Origin: Flavobacterium sp.
GTDB lineage: Bacteria; Bacteroidota; Bacteroidia; Flavobacteriales; Flavobacteriaceae
Assembly: GCA_029946065.1 (NCBI GenBank)
Contig: JAQSDU010000014.1
Coordinates: 615,260 to 679,259 of the forward strand
Length of the DNA stretch: 64,000 bases
Direction: 5' to 3'
Shown: piece by piece, positions 34,125 to 42,903 of the stretch
How the letters are laid out: each line of letters opens with the position of its first letter
How positions within the stretch are numbered: position 1 is the stretch's first letter
The notes under the pieces: model-generated
The model's database searches: none
Told to the model about the DNA's origin: nothing
The model's input: the letters and a program-made list of their open reading frames with translations, nothing else
Program-made: the position numbers and the translations under genes

Positions 34125-37100
34125 TTATTGCTTGATTACTCTAAATACTTTATGCTGCGCTGCTGAGAAAACCTTAACAAAATAGGTTCCGGAAGCGAAT
34201 ACAGATAAGTCAAAATTGCCTTGATCGCCATTGATATTTTTTTCGAGTATGCGCTGTCCGAGCATGTTAGTAACTTCAATCTTGTCGATCACATTTGGGT
34301 AAGAGAAATTAACGATACCCGTTGTCGGATTAGGAAAAAGCTGAAACGTATCTGCGAGCAAGATTTCATTACCCAATATCGTAGCGCAAGTAACCGATTT
34401 TATTCTGCTTGTACTTTGGTCGCCGCACGAATTGTTACTATGAGTAAAATAGCGCAGTAAACCCGAGTTAGTGCCAGAAATCCAAACTAGCGGCGAAGTA
34501 CCACTGCCATACAGCACACTTCCAGTAGCATTGGTAATCGTAATATAATCCGTTGCGACGGAACTCGTAAAAGTATATTGCTTGTTGGCAACAATATTGA
34601 CTTCAGAAAAATGCCCGGCCCACGAATAATTGGTGATTACTTCCGGAACACCAGTACAGGAAGGCGTAAATGCCGTTAATGGGTTAATGCCGTATATTGC
34701 ACCACTGCAATTATAGAAAGGCGGCGTAACAAAACTACCTCCGAAAACCCATGCGCTTTTAAGGCTGCCACAGTCGGAACGCACCCAATAATAATAAGTG
34801 GTGCTGCCCGATAATCCTGTCAATAATCTGGAACTTGATAATGTTCCTTCAGGAGAAGTTTCCGGAGCTATGTTTTGCATACTGTAATAAAATTCATAAC
34901 CCTCAGCAGGTGTTGGTGATGCGGTGGTGTAGTTCACTCTGGCAGAAGAAGCTGTTATATGTACTACAGACAAATTGGTTGGCGCATTACAAACATTCGC
35001 TGAACCTGTAGTGGTAAAACTACCTCCCGAAGCCCACGCGCTTTGCGAAGTTCCGCAATTGGAACGCGCCCAAAAGTAATAAGTCGTATTGGTCGTTAGA
35101 CTTGAAATACTTGCGTTCGTCCCAGCAGTCATTCCAGATGGTGTCGTAGCCGCTGTTGGTGCCGTACTGCTTGTATTATAATAATACTGATAACCATTTG
35201 ATGGCGTTGACGCTGGCGCATTCCAATTTAATGTAGCCGTCGTATTTGCTATAGCACTAGCAGTTAATGTTGTTGGAGGATTGCAACTTACGGGAGAAGT
35301 GCACGTAATATACCTGATCCTATCGGTATTCTGGCTTCCACAACCTGAATTTGTATGGAAAAAATAACGAATTACGCCACTATTACTGCCTGATGACCAT
35401 ACCAAAGGCGAAATACCGCTAGCATAGACAACCGTCGCCGTAGCATTGGTGATGGTGATGTAGTCGGTGGCGATGGAACTTGCAAACGTGTATTGATTAT
35501 TGGCGAGGATATTTACATTGGTATATTCTCCAGCATAAGAGTTGGTCGCAATGGTTTCTGCACTACCGGAACACGCAGGCGTAAAAGTCTCAGCCGGAAA
35601 CAATCCGTATACCGCATTGGTGCAATCACCAGTAGGTGTTGTGGTAAAACTACCTCCAAAAACCCATCCACTTTGCGAAGATCCACAATTGGAACGTACC
35701 CAAAAATAGTAGGTGACATCGGTAGTAAGATTGATTAAATCCACAGGAACGCCGGTAACACTGCCTAATGGCGTTGTATCTGAAGTTGGTGGGGTACTCG
35801 AATTACTTAGATAAACATCATACAAATCAGCCGCAGGTGTTGGCAAAGTCCAGTTAATTTGAGCGGAATCTATCGTTACATTGGTACTGCTTACGTTGGT
35901 TGGCGGATTACATACTACTGATAAAGTCGTAAAACTACCTCCAGAAACCCAAATACTTTGTGAAGCACCACAATTGGAACGCACCCAAATATAATAAGTT
36001 GTTGCTGTATTTAAACTGTTTAGAGTAGTCGTATTAGTCGTTGCACTTCCGGATGGTGTAGTCGAATTTATAGGAGCGTTATTGGTCGTACTGTAATAAA
36101 ACTGATAACCACTACTTGGTGACGGTGTTGCCGCTGACCAATTAATTTGAGCAGAACTACTGGTAATATTCGACTTTGTAATATTCGAAGGTGTATTACA
36201 AATTGCAGTTGTTGTTGTAAAACTGCCACCTGCTATCCAAGCGCTTTGGTTATCGTCACAATTAGCACGTACCCAAAAATAATAGGTAGTGGCTACTGAC
36301 AAATTATTTATAGTGGCAGCAATCGCATCTATATATCCGTTTGGCATTGTAGCTGCATTGGGCGCAGTATTAGACGTACTAAAATAAACATCATATAATG
36401 GTGGATTGGATGATGAAGCGGTCCAACTGATGCTGGCGATATTAGTACCAATATTATAACTAGACAAATTGCTTGGTGGCGCACAACTTGCCGAAGGCGT
36501 ACAAGAAATGGTTCGCGAGCGATAGGTTTGATCATTTCCACAAGAAGAATTAGAATGTAGAAAAAAGCGAATGGTTTCAACATTTGAACCTGATTGCCAA
36601 TTCAATGGCGTAACACCACTTGCATATAGTACCGTTCCAGATGCGTTGGTTATTGTAATATAATCTGTTGCAATAGAACTCGCAAAAGTATATTGTTTAT
36701 TGGACTGAACCGCTACATTAGCGTATTCACCTGCTTTTGCATTGGAGACGATGGTTTCAGGGCTACCGGTGCAAGTTGGTGAATAGGTAGCCGTTGGATT
36801 TAATCCATAAGTAGCCGAATTGCAATTGATTCCTACGGGTGTGGTAAAAGTGCCTCCAAATACCCATGGTAATTGTTGTGTATTACAATTAGAACGTATG
36901 AAATAGTAATAGGTTGTATTGCTAGCTAAATTTGTAACAAATTGACTTGTTGATAATGGGAAGTAACTTGCAGAAGGATTTAATCCAGATGTATTTAAAG
37001 CAAAATTATAACCGTTTGACGGTAATGGGCTTGGTGCTTGCCATGTGAAAAGAGCTGAATTTGCAGTAATATTGTTGACTGTAAATGCTGTTGGCTGATT

Positions 37101-37874
37101 ACAAATTACGGCTGGTGTATCGAAATATCCACCTTCAATCCAAACACTTTGTTGCGAACCACAATTTGATCGTACCCACCAATAATACCTTTCGTTAGCA
37201 TCTATATTGACGGTAATTGAAGTATTTAATGTAAAGCCCGTGACGGGTGAAGCAGTATTATTTGTAGGTGGCTGTGGCGGCGATGTATCGGCAAGTGCCA
37301 CATAATACTGATAACCATTGCTTGGAAGAGGATTTTGTTCCTGCCAATTAAGTGTGACTGATCCACTAGTTATATTTGTTTCATTTAAATTTGCTGGTGG
37401 CATACACAACGATGTCGAGCTCATCATCCAAACAGATCGATTAACGGTGCTGGTTTGACAGGCTGAATTACTATGAAAATAATATCTTATTTCGCCAGAG
37501 TAATTATTAGAACTATACTGCAATGGTGAGAGCCCAAAGTCAAGAAAGTTACCCGACGCATCTGTAATGGTTATATAATCTTGATAACCTAAATCAAAAT
37601 TTCCTGCGACATAAGTATAAAAAGTATAGTACCGATTTGCCAAAACATTTACTTTACAATAAACGCCATTGTCAGTTGATAATAAAGTTACAAGCTCTTC
37701 ATTACCAGAATAATTGGGCGTGTAAACAGAACTTCCGAGAGCAGCACCTGTATTGCACTGTGAATAAGAAAACGCATTTGACAAGAATAAAATAAACAAC
37801 ATTAAAAAAAGATTGTTGCTTACACAAAGTGCTTTTTCTTGTTTAGATAAATGTGGTGTGGTAAAATTTCGCAT
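34125..37874 (-). CDS. Fibronectin type III repeat protein with T9SS type A sorting domain
   Basis: A 1249-residue exported protein: a long N-region and signal peptide to about residue 38 (FSYSQCN). It has four copies of a Cys-bearing module (YG.NP...F.P.C.G.PE.I ... FASSIATDYITITNA), the first one diverged. Between them lie seven fibronectin type III domains, each ending like YYFWVRSNCGSSQSGW and GGSFTT. The C-terminal 75 residues are a type A sorting domain (FPNPTTGIVNFSYP, MLGQRIL, SGTYFVKV, FRVIKQ). It is probably secreted or cell-surface. Its only close upstream neighbour is the LytTR regulator gene. Confidence 0.88.
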   Translation of the reverse strand: MRNFTTPHLSKQEKALCVSNNLFLMLFILFLSNAFSYSQCNTGAALGSSVYTPNYSGNEELVTLLSTDNGVYCKVNVLANRYYTFYTYVAGNFDLGYQDYITITDASGNFLDFGLSPLQYSSNNYSGEIRYYFHSNSACQTSTVNRSVWMMSSTSLCMPPANLNETNITSGSVTLNWQEQNPLPSNGYQYYVALADTSPPQPPTNNTASPVTGFTLNTSITVNIDANERYYWWVRSNCGSQQSVWIEGGYFDTPAVICNQPTAFTVNNITANSALFTWQAPSPLPSNGYNFALNTSGLNPSASYFPLSTSQFVTNLASNTTYYYFIRSNCNTQQLPWVFGGTFTTPVGINCNSATYGLNPTATYSPTCTGSPETIVSNAKAGEYANVAVQSNKQYTFASSIATDYITITNASGTVLYASGVTPLNWQSGSNVETIRFFLHSNSSCGNDQTYRSRTISCTPSASCAPPSNLSSYNIGTNIASISWTASSSNPPLYDVYFSTSNTAPNAATMPNGYIDAIAATINNLSVATTYYFWVRANCDDNQSAWIAGGSFTTTTAICNTPSNITKSNITSSSAQINWSAATPSPSSGYQFYYSTTNNAPINSTTPSGSATTNTTTLNSLNTATTYYIWVRSNCGASQSIWVSGGSFTTLSVVCNPPTNVSSTNVTIDSAQINWTLPTPAADLYDVYLSNSSTPPTSDTTPLGSVTGVPVDLINLTTDVTYYFWVRSNCGSSQSGWVFGGSFTTTPTGDCTNAVYGLFPAETFTPACSGSAETIATNSYAGEYTNVNILANNQYTFASSIATDYITITNATATVVYASGISPLVWSSGSNSGVIRYFFHTNSGCGSQNTDRIRYITCTSPVSCNPPTTLTASAIANTTATLNWNAPASTPSNGYQYYYNTSSTAPTAATTPSGMTAGTNASISSLTTNTTYYFWARSNCGTSQSAWASGGSFTTTGSANVCNAPTNLSVVHITASSARVNYTTASPTPAEGYEFYYSMQNIAPETSPEGTLSSSRLLTGLSGSTTYYYWVRSDCGSLKSAWVFGGSFVTPPFYNCSGAIYGINPLTAFTPSCTGVPEVITNYSWAGHFSEVNIVANKQYTFTSSVATDYITITNATGSVLYGSGTSPLVWISGTNSGLLRYFTHSNNSCGDQSTSRIKSVTCATILGNEILLADTFQLFPNPTTGIVNFSYPNVIDKIEVTNMLGQRILEKNINGDQGNFDLSVFASGTYFVKVFSAAQHKVFRVIKQ

Positions 37875-37905
37875 GATATTTTAGTTTAAAATAAAACTTA
37901 AATAT

Positions 37906-37940
37906 CAAAAGTAATGGTATAAAAACTACCAAAAACTACG
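37906..37940 (-). promoter_or_regulatory. Promoter region with -7 box and 10-bp-spaced direct repeat
   Basis: TACTTTTG on the minus strand (37906-37913) matches TAnnTTTG, 32 bases upstream of the fibronectin-repeat gene. Just upstream, AAAAACTAC occurs twice at an exact 10-base interval (37921-37929 and 37931-37939), one helical turn apart and overlapping the -33 region. This is a candidate regulator site, possibly for the LytTR protein encoded next to it. Confidence 0.5.
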
Positions 37941-38018
37941 AATGAACAAGCGGATACGCTCTATGAAAATTAGCATCGTTTTATCGAAAATTCGTTTTCT
38001 AAATAAAGCCAAAAAGAA

Positions 38019-38768
38019 TTATAACGTATCAACCAAAGCCAAAAACTCTTCTTTTTTTCTGATAGCAAGCGGTATTGTAGTCTTGTTTTTCATCACAATA
38101 GTATTGCCGCCATCTGTTTTAATGAAGTGATCAAAATAACCCATATTGATCAAATGCGATTGGTGCGCTCTAAAAAAATTAAAAGGTTTCAAAAGGGTTT
38201 CATATTCTTTTAGTGTGGTTGAAACGACTAATTTTGGTGCATTAATGAAATAAAAAGTAGTGTAATTTTTATCGGATTCGCAGTTGACAATATCTTGAAT
38301 ATTAATCGAATAAATTTTTTCAGCCGTTTTTAAAACCAGTTTCTGAAGGTTTTTTGGACGCTCCAAATTGGAAAACAATGTATTTAATTTTAGCTCTAAA
38401 ACTTCTTTATTTAATGATTCTTCAGCTTTTTTAACGGCTTCAACAAGTTCTACAGGATCCAATGGTTTTAATAAGTAATCAATAGCACTAAAACGAAAAG
38501 CCCGTATCGCAAAATCTTCAAAACCAGTAATAAAAATCACTTTAAATTGAATTGGTTTTAGCCTCTGAAGCAAATCAAAGCCGGTACCGTCGGGCATTTC
38601 AACGTCTAAAAAAACAATATCCGGCATTATTTGTTTGATTAGTTTAACGCCACTTTCTACACTATTTGATTGCCCGATAATAACAACATTAGGACAATTC
38701 GATTTAATGACATCAATATTCTTGATCCGGATGGCATCAATATCATCAATAACTACGGCTCGTAACAT
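38019..38768 (-). CDS. LytTR-family response regulator
   Basis: A 249-residue regulator: a receiver domain (1-120) with the acidic pair in VVIDDIDA, phospho-acceptor Asp55 in DIVFLDVEMPDGTGFDLL, and Lys in YLLKPLDP. A C-terminal LytTR DNA-binding domain follows (VLKTAEKIYSINIQDIVNCE, FFRAHQSHLINM). The frame is open to 38804, but the family start MLRAVVIDD at 38768 lies 7 bases after the stop of the histidine kinase gene, which fits an operon. It probably controls nearby genes; the T9SS gene directly downstream is a natural candidate. Confidence 0.92.
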   Translation of the reverse strand: MLRAVVIDDIDAIRIKNIDVIKSNCPNVVIIGQSNSVESGVKLIKQIMPDIVFLDVEMPDGTGFDLLQRLKPIQFKVIFITGFEDFAIRAFRFSAIDYLLKPLDPVELVEAVKKAEESLNKEVLELKLNTLFSNLERPKNLQKLVLKTAEKIYSINIQDIVNCESDKNYTTFYFINAPKLVVSTTLKEYETLLKPFNFFRAHQSHLINMGYFDHFIKTDGGNTIVMKNKTTIPLAIRKKEEFLALVDTL

Positions 38769-38775
38769 AGGCGGA

Positions 38776-40713
38776 TTATTTTTCGTAAATATAAGGTATC
38801 TCAAAAAATACTTTGGCGCCGACTATATTTTTTTGGACGTCGATGCTGTTTTCCAATTGTATTTCAAAATCGCTTTTCTTAGCAATATTCGCCAGTCGCT
38901 CTTTGGTAATTTTCATCGCCAAAGACTTCTTGTTTATCATTTCATCGGTCTTAAAACCAACGCCATTATCGATTATTTCAAAAAACAGTTTATCATTTTT
39001 AAATTTAAAACTGATATTGATAAATCCTTGTTCTGTAGTATGCTTTAATCCATGTTTGATCGCATTTTCAATAAATGGCTGCGCTAGCATTGGCGGCAAT
39101 AAAACCGTTTCTGGATCAATTGCGGTATCGACTTCGATATTGAAGTCAAATTTATTGTTGTACAACAGCTGTTGGATTACCAAATAGTTGTCAATCATCG
39201 TCAATTCTTCGCTCAAAGTAATGTAACTTTCATTAGAATTCTCCAAAATTTGGCGGGTTAATTTTGAAAATTTCGTCAAATAATTAACCGCATCCTTATC
39301 TTGCTTATTATAAATTAGACTTTGAATATTATCGATAGAATTAAAGATGAAGTGCGGATTCATCTGACTTAACAACAGCTTTTGATTGAGTTCGTTTTTT
39401 TCAAAATAAGCAATAGCCTGCTTTTGTTTGTAGTTCCGATACAAAAAGTAAGCGCCAATCAACAACAACAATACAATTGATGAAAGCCAGGTTAAAAGTG
39501 TGTTTTTGGCGGCACTTTCTCGTTGCGCGTTCAATTTATAGTTGAGTTCTTTTTTTTCGTAATCATATTTGAGTTGTTGTTGTTTTAGTTCGTCTTTAGT
39601 TTCGGCCAACTTAGTAGAGTCTCTAATAGCATTGAACATTTCCAACATCGTAACGGCCTTTTTATAGTTACCGTTAATCTTATTGATTTTATACATGAGT
39701 TCGTAAACCCTTTCCCGCAAATCACTGTTTTTAGATGCTTCGGCGAAGACTAATGCTTTTTCTAATACGGATTGCGCGTTCTTAAAATCTTTTTTTTCAA
39801 AGTAAACATTCCCCAAATAAGCGAGTGACGATCCTTTTGACGTAGCGCTTTCGGCAAGTGCAATGGCTTCTATTAATTTTTGCTCTGCCGCATCAAACCT
39901 TTTAAAATGTAAATCAATAAGGCCAAGCTTAGCTAAGGAAAAACTTGTAAAAGAATTTTGCCGATATTCTTTGGATAACGCCAATGCCCACTGTAAGTTT
40001 GTTGTCGCCTCGGGAAATTTTTTTAACGTAATATAAGCCGAACCAATATTATAGTACATCAAACATTTTTGTAGGTTGTCTTCAACGGTTTGTTTCTCGG
40101 CTTTTTTGTCGATGAAAGCTATCGATTTCTTCAAGTATTTAATAGCTACTTCCCATTGCTCTTGTTCACCGTACAATACCCCCAAACTGGTATATACATA
40201 GGAAATATTATCTGTATTTTTATCGGGTATTCTTTCAAAATATTTTAAGGCTTTGAAATAACAATCAATGGCTTCTTTGTACCGCTTTCTCCTGGAAAGT
40301 ATTATTCCTTTGCTGACTATAGACGAATACACCTCATCATCGGCGGCAACAGATTGGTACAATTGAATCGACTTGTTTAAATAATCCAACGATTTTAAAT
40401 CACCGCTATCTTCTAATTGAATACTCCGATTGTTGTAATAAGCAGCCAAATACATGGTGTATTTCTTGTGTAAAATAGGGTTGATATTTTTATTCGAAAG
40501 ATTCTTTTGGGCAATTGCACCCATCAAATTCGTGTACTTTATAAATTCGGTGTTGTCAAAAATATTATCAATTAGTAAGGAAATATTGGCCAATCTTGTG
40601 GTATCGTGTAGCTTCGGATTATTCAGTACTGATTTCAACGAATCAACATCATACTGCGCATGGGAGATACTTATCCAAAAAAAAGTAAGAATAATAAATG
40701 AAAATTTGGACAT
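38776..40713 (-). CDS. TPR-containing sensor histidine kinase (LytS/YehU type)
   Basis: A 645-residue sensor. The start is placed at 40713 because it opens a signal peptide (MSKFSFIILTFFWISISHAQ). Residues about 30-395 form tetratricopeptide repeats (for example YKEAIDCYFKALKYFERIP), expected outside the inner membrane. One membrane helix follows near 415-435 (LTWLSSIVLLLLIGAYFLY). The kinase part has the His box SQMNPHFIFNSIDNIQSL and the ATPase motifs FIENAIKHGLKH and IIDNGVGF. It pairs with the LytTR regulator downstream. The ligand is not known. Confidence 0.92.
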   Translation of the reverse strand: MSKFSFIILTFFWISISHAQYDVDSLKSVLNNPKLHDTTRLANISLLIDNIFDNTEFIKYTNLMGAIAQKNLSNKNINPILHKKYTMYLAAYYNNRSIQLEDSGDLKSLDYLNKSIQLYQSVAADDEVYSSIVSKGIILSRRKRYKEAIDCYFKALKYFERIPDKNTDNISYVYTSLGVLYGEQEQWEVAIKYLKKSIAFIDKKAEKQTVEDNLQKCLMYYNIGSAYITLKKFPEATTNLQWALALSKEYRQNSFTSFSLAKLGLIDLHFKRFDAAEQKLIEAIALAESATSKGSSLAYLGNVYFEKKDFKNAQSVLEKALVFAEASKNSDLRERVYELMYKINKINGNYKKAVTMLEMFNAIRDSTKLAETKDELKQQQLKYDYEKKELNYKLNAQRESAAKNTLLTWLSSIVLLLLIGAYFLYRNYKQKQAIAYFEKNELNQKLLLSQMNPHFIFNSIDNIQSLIYNKQDKDAVNYLTKFSKLTRQILENSNESYITLSEELTMIDNYLVIQQLLYNNKFDFNIEVDTAIDPETVLLPPMLAQPFIENAIKHGLKHTTEQGFINISFKFKNDKLFFEIIDNGVGFKTDEMINKKSLAMKITKERLANIAKKSDFEIQLENSIDVQKNIVGAKVFFEIPYIYEK

Positions 40714-40788
40714 CTGATTGGAATTAGAATCAATTAACACTTCAATTGATACAAAAATAGTTTTTTTAAAAAGATAGTTTTACTCTTG

Positions 40789-40822
40789 AAAACAAAAAAG
40801 CCACTCTTTTCAGAATGGCTTT
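40789..40822 (-). terminator. Intrinsic terminator of typA
   Basis: Identical over 34 bases to the terminator at 34084-34117. It lies 62 bases beyond the typA stop on the minus strand. The intervening 40828-40871 carries a repeat remnant containing CCTCGCAAAAAGCTCGGAAT. Confidence 0.85.
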
Positions 40823-40883
40823 TGTTGGATTCCTGAGATTCCTCGCAAAAAGCTCGGAATGACAATAATGACAATATTTTAGA

Positions 40884-42680
40884 TTAAAATTTAAATCTTT
40901 TTCTGTCTGTTTCAGTTAAATAAATCTTTCTCAAACGGATAGATTTTGGTGTAACCTCAACATATTCATCTTTTTGGATGTATTCCAACGCTTCTTCAAG
41001 AGAGAAAATAATCGGCGGAATAATCCTTGCTTTTTCATCATTCCCTGAAGAACGAACGTTAGATTGTTTTTTCTCTTTCGTTACGTTAACACTCATATCA
41101 TCACCACGGGAATTTTCTCCAATTACCTGACCTTCATAGATTTCGGCATTTGGTTCAACGAAAAACTTACCGCGATCCTGCAATTTATCTATAGAATACG
41201 GAATGGCTTTTCCTTTCTCCATAGAAATCAATGAACCTTTGTTACGTCCGGCAATTTCTCCTTTGTAAGGCTCATATCCGATAAAACGGTGTGCCATAAT
41301 AGCCTCACCTGCAGTAGCAGTAAGCAATTGGTTACGCAATCCAATAATTCCACGGGATGGAATATTGAATTTTACAATCATACGCTCACCTTTAGTTTCC
41401 ATACTCAACATTTCACCTTTACGCATTGTAACAAACTCTACCGCTCTTCCCGAAAGTGATTCCGGTAAATCGATTGTCAATTCCTCAATCGGCTCACATT
41501 TTTTACCATCAATTTCCTTGATGATAACCTGTGGCTGCCCGATTTGAAGTTCGTACCCTTCTCTTCTCATTGTTTCAATAAGAACCGACAAGTGCAATAC
41601 ACCACGACCAAAAACCATGAATTTATCAGCCGAATCGGTTTCACCCAATTTCATGGCTAAATTTTTCTCCAACTCTTTTGTCAAACGGTCACGAATGTGG
41701 CGTGAAGTCACGAATTTTCCTTCTTTACCAAAGAAAGGCGAATCATTAATCGTGAACAACATGCTCATTGTTGGTTCGTCGATGGCGATGGTTTGTAAAG
41801 CTTCAGGATTTTCGAAGTCGGCGATAGTGTCACCAATTTCAAAACCTTCAACGCCAACAATTGCACAAATATCTCCGGCAATTACTTCCTGTACTTTTTT
41901 ACGGCCAAGCCCTTCAAAAGTATGTAATTCCTTGATACGTGATTTAAATATCGTTCCATCTCTTTTTACTAATGAGATTGGCATATTTTCTTTTAATACA
42001 CCTCTCTCAAGACGACCAATAGCGATACGACCTGTAAATGCAGAGAAATCAAGTGACGTGATTAGCATCTGTGGTGTTCCTTCAGAAACTTTAGGAGCAG
42101 GCACATTTTCAACAACCATATCCAATAATGCTTCAACATTATCAGTTACGTTTTCCCAATGGTCAGACATCCAGTTGTTTTTGGCAGAACCATAAACGGT
42201 TGGAAAATCCAATTGCCATTCTTCAGCGCCTAATTCGAACATTAAATCGAAAACTTTTTCGTGCACTTCTTCTGGAGTACAGTTTTCTTTATCGACTTTA
42301 TTGATAACAACGCAAGGTTTTAGCCCAAGGTCAAGTGCTTTTTGTAATACAAAACGTGTTTGTGGCATCGGACCTTCAAAAGCATCTACCAAAAGGCAAA
42401 CACCATCGGCCATATTAAGAACGCGTTCTACTTCACCACCAAAATCGGCGTGACCTGGGGTATCGATGATATTGATTTTTGTACCTTTATATACAACAGA
42501 AACGTTTTTGGATGTAATCGTGATACCACGTTCGCGTTCCAGGTCGTTGTTGTCTAGAATTAAGTCGCCTGTATTCTCGTTGTCACGAAAAAGTTGGCAG
42601 TGGTACATAATTTTATCAACCAAAGTAGTCTTACCGTGATCGACGTGGGCAATAATTGCAATGTTTCTGATAGATTCCAT
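40884..42680 (-). CDS. typA: Ribosome-binding translational GTPase TypA/BipA
   Basis: A 598-residue GTPase acting on ribosome assembly and stress adaptation. The start is set at 42680 (MESIRNIAIIAHVDHG), as in relatives; the ten residues upstream are not conserved. G motifs are visible: AHVDHGKTTLVDKI, ERERGITI, DTPGHADFGGEV and INKVDK. The elongation-factor-like domains and the BipA-specific C-terminus follow (RNKGSLISMEKGKAIPYSI, EALEYIQKDEYVEVTPKSIR). A -7 box lies 19 bases upstream of the start. Confidence 0.96.
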   Translation of the reverse strand: MESIRNIAIIAHVDHGKTTLVDKIMYHCQLFRDNENTGDLILDNNDLERERGITITSKNVSVVYKGTKINIIDTPGHADFGGEVERVLNMADGVCLLVDAFEGPMPQTRFVLQKALDLGLKPCVVINKVDKENCTPEEVHEKVFDLMFELGAEEWQLDFPTVYGSAKNNWMSDHWENVTDNVEALLDMVVENVPAPKVSEGTPQMLITSLDFSAFTGRIAIGRLERGVLKENMPISLVKRDGTIFKSRIKELHTFEGLGRKKVQEVIAGDICAIVGVEGFEIGDTIADFENPEALQTIAIDEPTMSMLFTINDSPFFGKEGKFVTSRHIRDRLTKELEKNLAMKLGETDSADKFMVFGRGVLHLSVLIETMRREGYELQIGQPQVIIKEIDGKKCEPIEELTIDLPESLSGRAVEFVTMRKGEMLSMETKGERMIVKFNIPSRGIIGLRNQLLTATAGEAIMAHRFIGYEPYKGEIAGRNKGSLISMEKGKAIPYSIDKLQDRGKFFVEPNAEIYEGQVIGENSRGDDMSVNVTKEKKQSNVRSSGNDEKARIIPPIIFSLEEALEYIQKDEYVEVTPKSIRLRKIYLTETDRKRFKF

Positions 42681-42699
42681 CTGTATTTTTTTGAAGTTG

Positions 42700-42707
42700 C
42701 AAAGGTA
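42700..42707 (-). promoter_or_regulatory. Probable -7 box (TACCTTTG) for typA
   Basis: Exact match to TAnnTTTG on the minus strand, 19 bases upstream of the typA start. Confidence 0.65.
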
Positions 42708-42890
42708 CACTTTATTTTCACATAAAAAATGTTTCTTTTTCAGGTTAACTGTTTAATAACGTGTAAGTAGGATTTTCGGGGCTTGCTGCAGAATTATTTG
42801 ACCAGAATGAGAAGAAGCTTTACGTATAATCTCAACGCCTCTATTAAGCATAGTTTTATTTCCGAAATGAAAATATAAACATAAATTTTC

Positions 42891-42898
42891 TATATTTG
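42891..42898 (+). promoter_or_regulatory. Probable -7 box (TATATTTG) for the PAS histidine kinase
   Basis: Exact TAnnTTTG match only 5 bases before the ATG at 42904, so transcription would start at or next to the start codon (leaderless message). Confidence 0.55.
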
Positions 42899-42903
42899 AA
42901 GTA

